Assembly: GCF_022581195.2 (NCBI RefSeq)
Contig: NC_061475.1
Span: 3,348,001 to 3,412,000, forward strand
Origin: Helicoverpa zea
Lineage: Eukaryota; Arthropoda; Insecta; Lepidoptera; Noctuidae
DNA: 64,000 nt
Direction: 5' to 3'
Shown: one piece after another, positions 34,011 to 45,253 of the stretch
How positions within the stretch are numbered: the stretch's first letter is position 1
How the letters are laid out: each line of letters begins with the position of its first letter
Notes under the pieces: generated by a model
Seen by the model: the letters and a program-made list of their open reading frames with translations, nothing else
Told to the model about the DNA's origin: nothing
Databases searched by the model: none
Translations under genes and position numbers: made by a program

Positions 34011-34675
34011 GTGATATTTTTTTTTGTGCGATCTGTCATTCGGAAACCTTTAGCCGTTCAGTTTAGTTACAGGTTCGTTAACCAATCGGAGACCGTCATT
34101 AATTACGTTAAGGAACGATAAAGAACCAGAAAACTGTAATATTCAGACTGGAGTCGACTGGAAACATCGAACCGTTTTCAAAAACAACAAATTATTTAAA
34201 TTGTCACAATTTAAAAAACTGTATTTTAAAAGTGAGAATTTTTTCTTCGAATACGAGGTTGAATTCCTGAGATTAGCGCATTCAACCAACCAAACTAACG
34301 TTCTAACTATTACATTTTACAAGATACTTTACAAGCCAAGCATAAACTATTCATACAACAGAACCATCATTTACTCCTGTCAGCAGTAGACGGAACCCTT
34401 TCCCGTTAATTAGGGTCTGAAGGACCATTGTAACGCAATAAACTCGAATAACAGGATAACCCTTTAGCCTCATCGTACTTAGATTACGTTTTATTCTTTG
34501 CAATGTGTTGACAACATTGAGAACAAAATGGCGAACAGAGATGTCGTAATATTTTTTTTATTTTACCAATTGTTGTACACACAATAAGGAAAGAAAGAGT
34601 TAACAATGGTAATGTGTGGTAATGCTTATTTCCAAAGAAATTTCTTTCAGCATCATAAGCTGCTAAGAAAGTAAT
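34011..34675. other. intergenic DNA without recognised features
   Basis: AT-rich, no domain in the short ORF at 34201-34389. Confidence 0.35.
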
Positions 34676-34905
34676 CTCGCCGAAATGCGAGTGTTCAAGG
34701 GACGGGGAACGTTACTAGCTCCGCTCTCATACGCCTTCTTTAGAATCCGTCAATTTTATTTAAACCACATCGCCAATCAATCAAGATCAAACTTTGATAT
34801 ATGTGTCAAGGAACCCAAACTTCTCGTTTTGAACACGTTTTATGGGAGTGTGACGCCTGACCTACCTGCCTCATAGCATCTCCGCTCACCTTTCCTTCCT
34901 CCGTG
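34676..34905 (-). repeat. copy 1 of a four-member repeat (GCCTGACCTACCTGC family)
   Basis: TACGCCTTCTTT, then GTGTCAAGGAACCC and GCCTGACCTACCTGCCTCAT, then GCATCTCCGCTCA. Other copies are at 43830-44130 (+), 46258-46590 (+) and 48587-49025 (-). Confidence 0.6.
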
Positions 34906-35816
34906 TTAGAGAACATTCATTTATATTGTTTCTCGTGCAAGGGAAATATGGAAAATATTAAAAGAATGCTGAAAGGAATATGAGTGGCTTTTGTCTGCAG
35001 CTGTGGCTCTGCAGTTTTATGCATTTTGTGGGTTGCATGTATGTTGATAGTATTCTTGTTTTACATTGTAATATGCCTGTATTGTCCAATGCAATCAAAT
35101 TTTAAAGTCTCTCGCTACGGAGTAAATGAAAATGTTTACTCTGCCTGACACATGCATGTAGGTACCTATAGTCAGCTTTAAGAGTAGCTGAACGAATCTA
35201 AATTTTCAAAACAGCTGTACACCGTGTCGTCGATAATTTACCAAAGTGTTCATCTACTGTTTTATAGTTTAAGACGCTAATAGCCCGGTCAAAATAGACA
35301 TTTGAAATAACAAAAAATCCCACAGAGCTGATTTTTGGTGGAGAGCTAGATTTGATTATTATAAATAAAATACTAAAAGTCCCCATCGATCCCATGTGTG
35401 CGTCAAAAGTTATTCGAGGTCAAATGTCAAAATTTTAGGTTTTTTGATTTTTTTTCGAAAACGGTAAGTTTTATCAAAAAAAGACATCAGACCAAAATCG
35501 TAGATCTTTAAATTTTCTACAAAAATGGCATTAACAGTTTTCTCCTAAATCTTACCATTCCTGAGATATTGCGCATCAAAATATATTCCATACATGACAT
35601 GCACACATGTCCACGCCACCTGTGAGGTAGTGTACTCGGTGCGTTTTTTTTACCGTAGTTTCTCCTGTAGGCCTACTCCACTAACTGTCATGACAATTTT
35701 AGGATAGTTTAAGGGAATAATTGCCGTCAAGTTCTAATATGATGTCATTATTGATATTAACTATTGGGTTAACTATTATTGTGATTGTTTAGATTTATCA
35801 GATTCATACAAAAACT

Positions 35817-36192
35817 CGTGGTGGCCTAGTGGGTAAAGAACCAACCTCTCAAGTATGAGTGGGTTCGATTCCACGTCAGACAAGTACCAATGCAACTTTT
35901 CTAAGTTTGTATGTACTTTCTAAGCATATTTTGGACACCAACGACTGTTTCTGATGGCACGTTAAACTGTAGGTTCTGGATGTCATTGAACATCCTTGGC
36001 AGTCGTAATGGGTAGTTAGAAGCCAGTAAGTCTGACACCAGTCTAACCAAGCGGTATTGGGTTGCCCGGGTAACTGGGTTGAGGGGGCAGATGGGGCAGT
36101 CGCTCCTTGTAAAGGACTGGTACTACATCAGCTACATCCGGTTAAACTAGAAGCCGACTCCAACATAGTTGGGAAAAGGGCTCGAAGGATGA
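35817..36192 (+). mobile_element. SINE family 1, full-length with tRNA head, in the mariner element
   Basis: The head has an A box TGGCCTAGTGG (35822-35832) and a B box GGTTCGATTCC (35862-35872), then the family body and the tail GGGCTCGAAGGATGAT. It gives the polarity of the whole family: RNA polymerase III promoter at the 5' end, GATGAT repeat at the 3' end. No clear flanking duplication was found for this copy. Confidence 0.85.
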
Positions 36193-36328
36193 TTTGATAC
36201 TACAATATTTTTTGCAATTGCAAAAAATTATGTCAGGAGTTTTCCTGGAGCAGGTGGGAGTAAAGTTTTAATAGGTTCCAGATATTATGTATCAATTTCC
36301 AACCCCAGTCTTCTGGATAAAAATGGAA

Positions 36329-36616
36329 ATGTCGAAGGAAAATAAGCGTGCGATAATTTTCTACAACTTTAAAAGCGGATTGTCGCGACTTCAGCGCTTA
36401 AAAAAAAAATGTTCTGTGTTTAGTGATGCAGAACCATGCCTTAGGACTGCAGTACGCTGATATTTAGGATTTAAAAGTGGGCAATCTAGCCTTAGAGACA
36501 AGCCACTTGAAGGTAGTTCGAAACCCGATATGACCCAAGATAATATCGAGGCTATGCGGCAGTTAATTGTCGCAGACCAACATGTAACATACCGTGACAT
36601 AGATCCGTGGGCATAA
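36329..36616 (+). pseudogene. N-terminal part of a mariner transposase, broken
   Basis: It starts MSKENKRAIIFYNFKSGLS. After a frameshift and stop it reads FKSGQSSLRDKPLEGSSKP, then DMTQDNIEAMRQLIVADQHV and TYRDIDP, the usual order in the mariner DNA-binding region. A stop follows. The catalytic DD34D core is deleted, so it cannot be active. Confidence 0.75.
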
Positions 36617-36729
36617 CGATTGTTTTACATTCCACAAAATTAAGTAAAGTCTTCGTGGTAAACGTTTCAGCACACCTGAAAAAGCTGTTGACTCATACAA
36701 ATCGGCCAATTTGACTACCCCACTTTAGA

Positions 36730-36811
36730 ATGGAATAAATGTTTCAAGAACTGGGTTTAATGCGTGCAAAAGTACATTAAATATCGCAGAGAATTCTTTG
36801 AAAAACAATAA
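36730..36811 (+). pseudogene. C-terminal end of the same mariner transposase
   Basis: WNKCFKNWV, a stop, then CVQKYIKYRREFFEKQ and a stop matches the usual mariner C-terminal FxxW...M(Q)KCI...G(E)YFE pattern. It sits about 115 bp after the N-terminal part, so an internal deletion of roughly 700 bp joined the two. Confidence 0.65.
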
Positions 36812-37299
36812 ATGGTATTAACCTATTAGTTGTCTGTACTTATTTCAAACGATACAACTTAAAGGTAGCCCTCGTATGTACGTGGCTTATATGTGCATAT
36901 CATGTATAGTGTGACTCTTTGAATCGCTATATCTCAGGAATGGTAAGATTTAGGAGAAAACTGTTAATGCCATTTTTGTAGAAAATTTAAAGATCTACGA
37001 TTTTGGTCTGATGTCTTTTTTTGATAAAACTTACCGTTTTCGAAAAAAAATCAAAAAACCTAAAATTTTGACATTTGACCTCGAATAACTTTTGACGCAC
37101 ACATGGGATCGATGGGGACTTTTAGTATTTTATTTGTAATGATCAAATCTAGCTCTCCACCAAAAATCAGCTCTGTGGGAGTTTTTGTTATTTGACCACT
37201 ACTTTTATGTCTATTTTGACCGGGCTATAAGTAAATTTTGGCGTTTCTGTTGTTAAGAAATTATGACCCTGTGAAGTCTAAACCAATGAGGAGTCTAAC

Positions 37300-37450
37300 T
37301 GTTTTTTTTCAACCGACTTCAAAAAAAGGAGGAGGTTCTCAATTCGACTGTATTTTTTTTTTAAATTTTTGTTACTCGATTTCTCTAAGACGCCTGGACC
37401 GATTTCAAAAAATCTTTTTTTATTTGAAAGGGTATGCTTGTCATTTGGTC
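37300..37450. repeat. repeat with AACCGACTTC and GGAGGAGGTTCTC
   Basis: CAACCGACTTC, then AAGGAGGAGGTTCTCAATTC, T runs and CGCCTGGACCGATTTC. It matches the reverse of 33300-33350 and lies directly beside fold-back element B. Confidence 0.55.
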
Positions 37451-37454
37451 CCAT

Positions 37455-37645
37455 GAAAAAAAAATTAAACCGACTTCCAAAAACACTAAAAAGCAAAAAA
37501 AATAATAATTTTAGGTGCATCGGCCTAGAAGTCGGTGGCAAAATTAACTTAATAACATCCATTAGACACCGACTTCTAGGCCGATGCACCTAAAATTATT
37601 ATTTTTTTTTGCTTTTTAGTGTTTTTGGAAGTTGGTTTAATTTTT
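37455..37645. mobile_element. fold-back element B, arms about 80 bp
   Basis: Arms contain CCGACTTCCAAAAACACT, AAAAGC, TTTTAGGTGCATC and GGCCTAGAAGTC. The centre (GTGGCAAAATTAACTTAATA, then ACATCCATTAG) is the reverse complement of the centre of element A with substitutions, which fixes the two as opposite orientations of one family. Confidence 0.8.
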
Positions 37646-37654
37646 TTTTAATAG

Positions 37655-38866
37655 GTAATGTTGTATTTAAACATGTACCTACACGTATGTCTAACAATCC
37701 CTTTTATTTATAACAGCTTTTATATTTCTATTCAAGTTGCTGTTTCAAATGTTTTTCCAAGCAAAAAAATAATTTAGAAAAGCCGTCTCCCCCAAAACGT
37801 GGGAAAGTAAAATATAAGAACGAGTTTGAATATAAATGTAATAAATATATTTCGTGTCTTTCCTAAGGCGTAGGAATTTGATTTCCTATATCAGCTCTTA
37901 TGTGCAAACGATTTGAATACGAAATGAAAAACGTGACGCCGGCTTTGAGAACTATGGTGAATTTTGTGACTTTATCTATCGACATGGATACTGGTAGGAT
38001 ATTGGGTTACAGTGAAAATTTATCTGTAGGTATTGCTGAACATTCGTTGCGTGGTATTCGGCAAATCATCAAATAACGTTTGTCATATCTTCGAACTACT
38101 GTATTAGAAAACTTCTTGAGAAATAATTGCAATATTAAAGTTTTAAACAATTGACCTTTGTCCAGGGCCAATATATAGATACACACATGGATTGATATAC
38201 ATATTACCGTTCATTGTATTGCGAACTGCTTACGTCCAAGCCCAGTTTGAATCAAAACCAAACCATCTGTTACTACAATATTTATACTAGTTGGTCGTCT
38301 TGTTACATTATGATTTACCCAGATTCACAGAACTTATTTAATTATCATCTTAAAATTTTCCAAACGGCTGGTAGAACCTTTAAATTTTTTTAATACACAA
38401 AGTAGTCCCTTGCAGCGTCCCCGTACTGCACGACAAGATATAAAGTTCCTAATTATTTATTTTGCCTTAAAAAAGTTTGTTGATGTGAACATGTCAGGCC
38501 AGTGTCCCCCAAACTTGCAAGGACGGGCCGCTGAGCTAAACTGCGGGTTCACACAACACGTTCCCTAATGACCAGCTTTGAAGGTATCTACTGAAGTATA
38601 GGGCTCGTTGCATGGCTACTTGAATAAACGATAGTTTTTTAGAATTTTACCTGTATTGTGACAGCGTTGACAAAGCTTCTTTAGCATAGAAGTATTCACG
38701 ATACCCATCGGAAAAACTGCGGGAACTGAGAATCAAGCCTATCTGATAACGTAATTACTGCACCAAACATCCTATTCAACAGAGGAAGCAGTAGGTTATC
38801 ACCAGCTTGTGTCAGTCCACTGCAGGATATGAGCCTTATCTTTAACTCTTCAGGGCTTAACATGCC
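37655..38866. other. intergenic DNA without recognised features
   Basis: No ORF, no repeat with ends, no RNA gene seen. Confidence 0.4.
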
Positions 38867-38874
38867 CTCCTACC

Positions 38875-40056
38875 CAGGCCCGCCGTAAGCGGGCGTGCAG
38901 CGCGTGCACAGCACGCGGGCGGCACGTCCTAGGGGGCGGCAAATCTAGCGAGTTATCACGTAATATTTAAAAAATACAATATATTTTTACCAATGATTTG
39001 ATTTCAATATTTCCGAACACAGCAATAGCGCTAAGAATATTACTTACACTGCCGGTTTCAATTAGGTACATCTGTTGAAAGGACATTTTCAAAATTAAAG
39101 ATTCTTAAAATCGATTTAAGATCAACCAGTGGCGTAGCGTGGGGCAAATGCTATTTAGGGGGCGGCAAAATTAAACCAATAAAATTTCAGAAAAAGCCGC
39201 CCTAGCTTTGGTCGTCTCCTATCAATTTTGACTGTTTTACCCTTTGCATCCCCAAAAAAATTCGCGCTCGCTGCGCTCGCGGCTCCATGTCAGATATCGC
39301 ATTTTATCTTTGTTTAATTGTTGAGGCATTCAATTCCGAACAACATTTTTCGCGCACGTCCGTTATGGCTTTTTATGATAATATGTTTACTTCATGAAAA
39401 CTCTAAGGAAAAAATCGCGCTCGCGTCGCTCGCGGCTTTTGCACTTCACTTCTGTGCATATCTTACTTTTTGACTTAGCTTTGTTAATTAACAGTGGTTT
39501 TTATTTGTTTTGTGTCCTTAGACTAAAAAATTTTCGCGCTCGCTCCGCTCGCGCTTCCTTACATATGAAATGTGCCTTGGAAGTTTTCAACGGGAAACCC
39601 ACCAAGTAACATATTTTACTGACTTTAAACATTGTTATAGATATTTAAGTGCGTTAGTTTAAGTTAATCACAATCTTTCAATACATAGGGGCCACTTGGA
39701 TAATGATTGCACTGCATTGATGCCCTAAGCAATTGCTTAGTTTGCTTATGGGCTAACCCAGGACTGCTTAGGTTACTCTGAACATTTCAAGTAAATAAAA
39801 AGTTATGTGTAATGTATGTTATGTATTGCAATAGTTATTTATCCAAAAGTAGGTGGGGTTTCTGCAATCAGAGCGGTGCATGTACATATTTTTTTCTGTT
39901 GGACAAGTAAGATGGATATGAATGGGCGGGGAGGGTCCGGACCCCCTGGATCTACCCTCCCCCCCCCCTTATATATTTTTTGTCAAAACGTATGTAGTCG
40001 TAGGGCGGCATAATCAGTTTTGCACGCGGGCGAACAAACAGCTAGCGGCGGGCCTG
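38875..40056 (+). mobile_element. hAT element relic, 1182 bp
   Basis: It starts CAGGCCCGCCG and ends with the inverse CGGCGGGCCTG, the CAG...CTG ends typical of hAT. The 8-bp target duplication CTCCTACC is perfect at 38867-38874 and 40057-40064. The interior retains the hAT C-terminal dimerisation motif (39009-39127) and three CG-rich blocks built on TCGCGCTCGC at 39261, 39415 and 39534. Confidence 0.9.
39009..39127 (+). pseudogene. C-terminal dimerisation fragment of a hAT transposase
   Basis: One frame reads FPNTAIALRILLTLPVS and, after a frameshift, SVERTFSKLKILKIDLRST. This is the hAT_C pattern (L..LP.S....ERSFSKLKLIK..LRS), best known from ZMYM-like and P52rIPK-like transposases. The frameshift and the missing N-terminal and catalytic parts make it dead. 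Confidence 0.75.
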
Positions 40057-40064
40057 CTCCTACC

Positions 40065-40999
40065 CTACCAAGTTGCGCCAATTGTCATTCCAAAATAGTG
40101 GGCACCAAACGATGCTAGGAATCGAATTCGTGTCGATGGTTATTGAATCGATTAACTAAATCGAATAGTTAAGTTGATACAAAAAAAAAAAAACGACGTT
40201 TGATAGTGGAAAATCGCTAAGTTATGAACACCTTTTGTTCTGATATCAGCTGTTACTAAAATCGCTTCAACAAATTGCAATAAAGGAACCATCTATCTCT
40301 GCTAACAATATTAAACTACACTTCCAATCTGGCCGGTAATCCATAACGATTACACGTCACTAATCGCTTCACCCCGATAAATCGTTACTCGATAATCGAC
40401 TAAATCGCAGCCCCAACACTAACCATTACACCAGATTGCGTGAGCCATAAAACAGTATGGCTGTCGTACGAATAAAAGTAGTGATTTAGTTTCGCCGTAT
40501 AATAGTTTTCTACTAAGAGGATAGCGTTTGAGAGGCGTCGGATTCGGGAAGCGGATCAATTTTATGATGGAAATCTTTGTACGTTGTACGACTTTATGTC
40601 TGTTGTGTTAGTCGGCTTTGTGAAGGGGCTGGGAAATCAGGTTGCTTTACGTTAGGGAAATGTTTCAGTTACAATCAAGTTTTGGTATGTAAGTAGCTTA
40701 ATTATATTCTCATTTTACATTGTTGTGGGTAGTTAAAATAATTAACTTTTATAGCCGGTATGAGTAAGATTAAATAAGAATATATTGACTGTTACGGTAC
40801 AGCAATGCGACCCGAGAGAGACCTCCAATGCTGGTGTTTAAACACTTACTTCCAGACTTTGAACTGCAGCGTGGAGATTTCTTAACACCCAAATAGCAAT
40901 TTTAGTCCGAGCCAGGAATGGTACGCGAGAGCAGTCGCGACTTTGCGTCACTACCAAAATTCATCAATGCAAGAAAAGCTTGTTCAGGCTCTTTCACTA
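40065..40999. other. intergenic DNA without recognised features
   Basis: No gene or clean repeat. A CGATAAATCG-rich patch lies near 40372-40400. Confidence 0.35.
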
Positions 41000-41001
41000 T
41001 A

Positions 41002-41410
41002 CCGGGTGTGTCGTTCACAATCACATTAAATCATATCGCATATACTTTATGATATTCTATGGCGAATTGTAAAAAAAATAACCTAATCCATTGAGTGGTT
41101 TAACCACAGGAGTCAGTTTTCGTTTTTATAATTTACAACATCATGTGTAAAGCAGAGATAAAGTTAGGAGTATCGTATGTTTTGATCAGTTGACAGCTGT
41201 CAGTTTTCTAGGAAGAATTTCAGTTGTTTGTTATGACTGACTTTTATATATGGTGTTCTAATTTTTGCACATTTTTATTCCATTTACTTTGTTTGAAAAA
41301 AACATTTTTTTTATTTTTACGTATTTTTCTTTTATCTTTGAGTTAATCGACATATATTAACCAGTATATTAACGCATTTCATTTAATGTGATTATGAACG
41401 ACACACCCGA
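41002..41410. mobile_element. TA-flanked MITE, 409 bp (CGGGTGTGTCGTTCA ends)
   Basis: The left end CGGGTGTGTCGTTCACAATC, then ACATTAAAT, is inverted at the right (CGGGTGTGTCGTTCATAATC, ACATTAAAT). TA at 41000-41001 and 41411-41412. A diverged relative lies at 29041-29695. No ORF. Confidence 0.75.
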
Positions 41411-41412
41411 TA

Positions 41413-42354
41413 TATCTTATATGACCACATAATACATAGTGACTGATGACCACTATTACTAAGATGTGTCGGTTTATGACACCAATCTTCGGTAGGCGTT
41501 GAGTAATCGCTTATGTAGCGCGTTCATACTCCATCAAGCTCAAATACTGCTTATTTCCTAAGCCACAGAGTTCATTTTGCTTCTGAAATATTATTAATTC
41601 CTTGATTGAATCCAATCGTTAATACTATGGATAGTCGTAAATGTTTTATGGCGTGTCAGAAAACTGAATTTTCTTGTGTGATTAGGTTTGCTTAGTTTGA
41701 TAAATTAGGAAGGTTTAGTAAAACCTTTTATCGTGTGGAAATGAATAACCTTTCATGGTCCTGTTGTAGTAATACCAGCGGTAGATAGTTTAAGAAGATG
41801 ACCAAAGACTAAGTTTTCTTTGACAGAAAAAAAAATAACTTTCCATATAAGTATCTTCGACTTGATTCCTTTCTATAAAATCATCGACTTTTCATACTCT
41901 TCAACTCCGCTCAAAGACGTCCATTTCTGTAAAAGACATCACCTAAAATTCGCCACTTGGCACTACATCCACTGCTTTCCGTCAGACATACCCCAAAATT
42001 CGCCACTTTGCTCGGTGTCCCGCAATCTGCATGCACTGCTTTAAGTCAACTTTGGGTGGATCGTCCATCTATCTAGAATGGGGGCCTACGTACTAAATGC
42101 CTTTAAAAACATGCAGGTCCACTTGAAGAACATACTTAAGTGGAAGATTGCAATATCTTGTAGCAATAATTCCTACATTTAAAACAAGTAATAACACTTA
42201 TCGTGCAAAGGTTTCGCAAACTGGAGAACTATGACCGTGACAGGCGATCATCGTAAAGCAGAACATTAAATTCCTCAAGTTATAGTTGAATACTTAAGTT
42301 TAAGAGCCGGCTCAGATGGGCTTAACTTGAGTGATTATTTGCTCGATTTCAAGC
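41413..42354. other. intergenic DNA without recognised features
   Basis: The 74-codon frame at 41820-42044 contains a short internal repeat (CCAAAATTCGCCACTT-like, near 41944 and 41994) but no domain. Confidence 0.35.
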
Positions 42355-42455
42355 CAGTTATATTTTTAGCATAGTATCTAATAAAACATTGGGAACCCTA
42401 AAAAATCTATCTCACAATAAGATAAACAAAGATGATAAAGAAATCTGAATGAAAT
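42355..42455. repeat. left copy of a 100-bp direct duplication
   Basis: CAGTTATATTTTTAGCATAG to AAGAAATCTGAATGAAATC, about 90% identical by eye to 42619-42715. The copies lie on both sides of a SINE fragment. Confidence 0.85.
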
Positions 42456-42618
42456 CATCATCATCCTCATCATCCGAGCCTTTTTCTCAACTGGTTTGGG
42501 GTCGGCTTTCAGTCTAACCAGATGTAGCTGGGTACCAGTGTTTTACAAGGAGCGACTGCCCTATCTGATCTCCTCAACCCAGTTACCCGGGGAACCCAAT
42601 ACCCCTTGGTTAGACTGG
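42456..42618 (-). mobile_element. SINE family 1 fragment between direct duplications
   Basis: Antisense from ATCATCATCC and CCGAGCCTTTTTCTCAAC to CCTTGGTTAGACTGG. It is 5'-truncated at the point where the right duplication starts. Confidence 0.8.
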
Positions 42619-42715
42619 CAGTTATATTTTAGCATAGTAATGAAAAATTGGGAATCCTAAAAAATCTATCTTACAATAAGATAAACAAAGATGGATAAAG
42701 AAATGTGAATGAAAT
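42619..42715. repeat. right copy of the 100-bp direct duplication
   Basis: CAGTTATATTTTAGCATAGT through AAAAAATCTATCTTACAATA to GTGAATGAAAT. It differs from the left copy by scattered substitutions and small indels, so the duplication is not recent. Confidence 0.85.
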
Positions 42716-43032
42716 ATGAGCAAATAAAAATGGAACAAGAATTCCGTGAATTACTAACTAAATCCTAAAAAGTTTGTAATCTTCTTAGTATTAGGAACTC
42801 CTGGGTATTTCGCAGAAATCTGCGATTGGGTGTGAATTGTCGATTAATCTACCTTTGAATAAACTTACCTAAGCCTTTTCCTGCTAAAGAACGTTTTAGA
42901 AAAAAAATACCCCTGGAGAGAAAAGGCTAAGTTACGCTATTATTATTAAATGTTGATTGAATCAAATACTAATTTCATATTATGTATCTAATGCGTTATA
43001 TATCTAATACTGTATATCATACATATTTACCT

Positions 43033-43160
43033 TCCTCTTCAATCACACTTTCAATAAAAAAAACACATCAAAATCCGTCGCGTAGTTTCAAAGATTTAAG
43101 CATGCATAGGGATATAGGATATAGAGACAGAGAAAGCGACTTTGTTTTGTACTTAAGTAT
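43033..43160 (-). repeat. antisense copy of the TTAAAACTACGCA repeat
   Basis: CATCAAAATCCGTCGCGTAG, TTTCAAAGATTTAAGCATGC and AAGCGACTTTGTTTT pair in reverse with 12781-12900. Confidence 0.5.
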
Positions 43161-43829
43161 TGAGTTTTTCCCTACCTATAGGTATTTCCGACAAATATGA
43201 CGCTACTTTAAATCAGTTCCATAGTGAGCAGGTACATACATTGTTTCAGGAATATTTGCTCACGTCTGTCGGTGTGTTCATGTAATTAATTACGTAATCT
43301 GTGCCAATTAGCCCCACGCGGTGACAGGTGACGACGGGTGACTCAGACTATACGAATTACCTACTGATTAATTTACGAATATAGCTTGTTTATTTATTAG
43401 GTTATTTATGTTTATTTAAAGTCTAGTCTTGTCAAAGGATGGGAAAAGGTGTTTGAAGAATTGGTCGACCAATTGTTGAGCTCCTTGAATGGGTGTTCAG
43501 ACATTTCATACCGAAACCGCCTTTCAGCTATTAAAATGTCTGAAAAATTATCAACCTGTATCATTTTGATAATGAAAAGCTTAGGGAAAGAAAGAAGTAA
43601 ACATCCCAACAACATCAGAAAAATCTAACGAGCTCAAAAACACTCGATTATCAACCGAAACTTTTCTCCAAAGCATTAAATACTTTGCGAACAAACAAAG
43701 CGAGTCACGTCCACGTAACACATTAATTAACTTCCTGAACATTATTTCGATGAATCCCAAACGACATCTCTCATTTGTGAAAACCATTTCCATGATTCGG
43801 CAATGTTCGGGACAGTTCGGAGTACGGAG
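43161..43829. other. intergenic DNA without recognised features
   Basis: Overlapping antisense frames at 43412-43793 have no recognisable domain. Confidence 0.35.
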
Positions 43830-44130
43830 TAAGAAAAGATGAGTGGAGATTCCATAATGCAGTTAGGTCAATCGCATTCTTGTAGGTCAAATTCGTTCAC
43901 TGGACATGACTAAATCGACCAGTTACGAATGAACTAACGTTTCGTACGGGTTCCTTGAGACATCTGTCAACGATTTTTAGTGTTACAACAAATGGTCGCG
44001 TTCAAAGAAGACGTGTAGGGCGAAAACAGTAATGTTTCTCGTCCAACGCTCATCCGCATTTTGGCGCGCTACTTTTTTAGGAGATTTCCCGTTATGGCAC
44101 CTCCGCTAGTCGTTTTGTTCTCCATGATTC
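43830..44130 (+). repeat. copy 2 of the four-member repeat family
   Basis: GTAAGAAAAGATGAGTGGAG, then GGGTTCCTTGAGACATCTGT, then GGTCGCGTTCAAAGAAG and GTTATGGCACCTCCGCTAGT, ending near GTTCTCCATG. It is the longest and cleanest copy. Confidence 0.6.
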
Positions 44131-44769
44131 GTAGATATTCGGCAGTTAAATCAGCTGACCTGTTTGATGCCTCCGTCAAGTGTTGAAGCTTGTGTTTATG
44201 GCTTTTGAACTTCGAATTAAGTGGGCAGTTTGCCATCTACACTTGAAAGCGTAATACGGGATCATTTATGAAATCTTTTTCGAACTAAAAATTAAGGACA
44301 TTTATTTTATTTACAACAAAAGTATGCACAGAGTTATTTTCAGGACTCTACAGAAAAGACATAAAAAGTTGTATTTTCAATAAAACTAAAGCGATGAGGA
44401 ATTTTTTTATACGCTTTTTAGTGTTAGTGTTATTCAAAATGACTAATTTGTCGAATATTCTGTGTAACTTTGCAACGGCAAAAATTTAATTCTTAATTTT
44501 TATAAGTTAAACATTTTGTATATTAAAAATTCCGTAAACTGACCTAATTTCACTGCTTGTTCTTGTAACTGGAGTAAACTTGTGAGAATTCGTCTCTTAG
44601 TTTTTTATGTGTTAAGTTTTAATAAAGAAGAAATGCGGAAATATAGCGTTGTCCCTTAAGTGTTCTGAAACAAGACATTAAAAAAAGTAAATAAAAATAA
44701 TTAATTACTTACTTAACAGATACTGTGTAGGAATAGATCAAATGGGTATATCAATACTTTTATATGTAC

Positions 44770-44955
44770 TTTTTTGTGCGCCTGATCTCTTTTCGGGTGC
44801 GACGGATTGTCGTCCCATCGGGCTATGAGAGTGAAGGAACAGTGAGTGCACCTGTGTCTGCGCAAGTACTTGTACACTATCATATGCACTGCGCTGCTGG
44901 CTGATCTCCTTACACGGGAACAGTGGCCGTGCCCGAAAATCAACTAAGACGCCGT
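44770..44955 (+). mobile_element. SINE family 2, 5'-truncated copy
   Basis: GCGCCTGATCTC, then CGTCCCATCGGGCTATGAGA, GTGAAGGAACAGTGAGTG, TCCTTACACGGGAACAGTG and AACTAAGACGCCGTTATTAT. It lacks the tRNA-like head. Confidence 0.7.
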
Positions 44956-45253
44956 TATTATTTTTACTTTGAAAAACCTCATCAAGCGTCATTTTCAGAC
45001 TTAATCTACAAACTGCCATACATTTCGAAATGTCTCAGAAAACTGAACATCATTGTAAGCGACGTTCATGATGTGTTGTTAAAAAGTGATTCGCCAGTTT
45101 ATTTCTCATACTTTAGTATTCATTCTCCGTTGGATCAGTTTCGTCACAGATTTAGATAGCTGTAGAACTCGCAAGCGTATCTTGCATGGGCAAAGAACGA
45201 ATACATATGAACAGCAAAAATAGATATATACCAAAATAGGAAATAACGTATTT

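Larger units (their letters stand above)
35283..37225 (+). mobile_element. mariner-like element with about 300-bp inverted repeats, SINE inside
   Basis: The left end GCCCGGTCAAAATAGACAT and about 300 bp that follow (to about 35580) are inverted at 36915-37225. TA flanks both (35281-35282 and 37226-37227). The arms share TCAGCTCTGTGGGA-type, TTTTGACGCACACATGGG-type and ATTTAGGAGAAAACTG blocks. The interior keeps the two ends of a mariner transposase and, between the left arm and the ORF, a full-length SINE. Size without the SINE is about 1.56 kb. Confidence 0.85.

Noticed and set aside
35817..35885. Possible tRNA gene (A and B boxes)
   Set aside because: The boxes belong to a SINE head. Identical SINE body follows and other copies exist; the cloverleaf is not completed.
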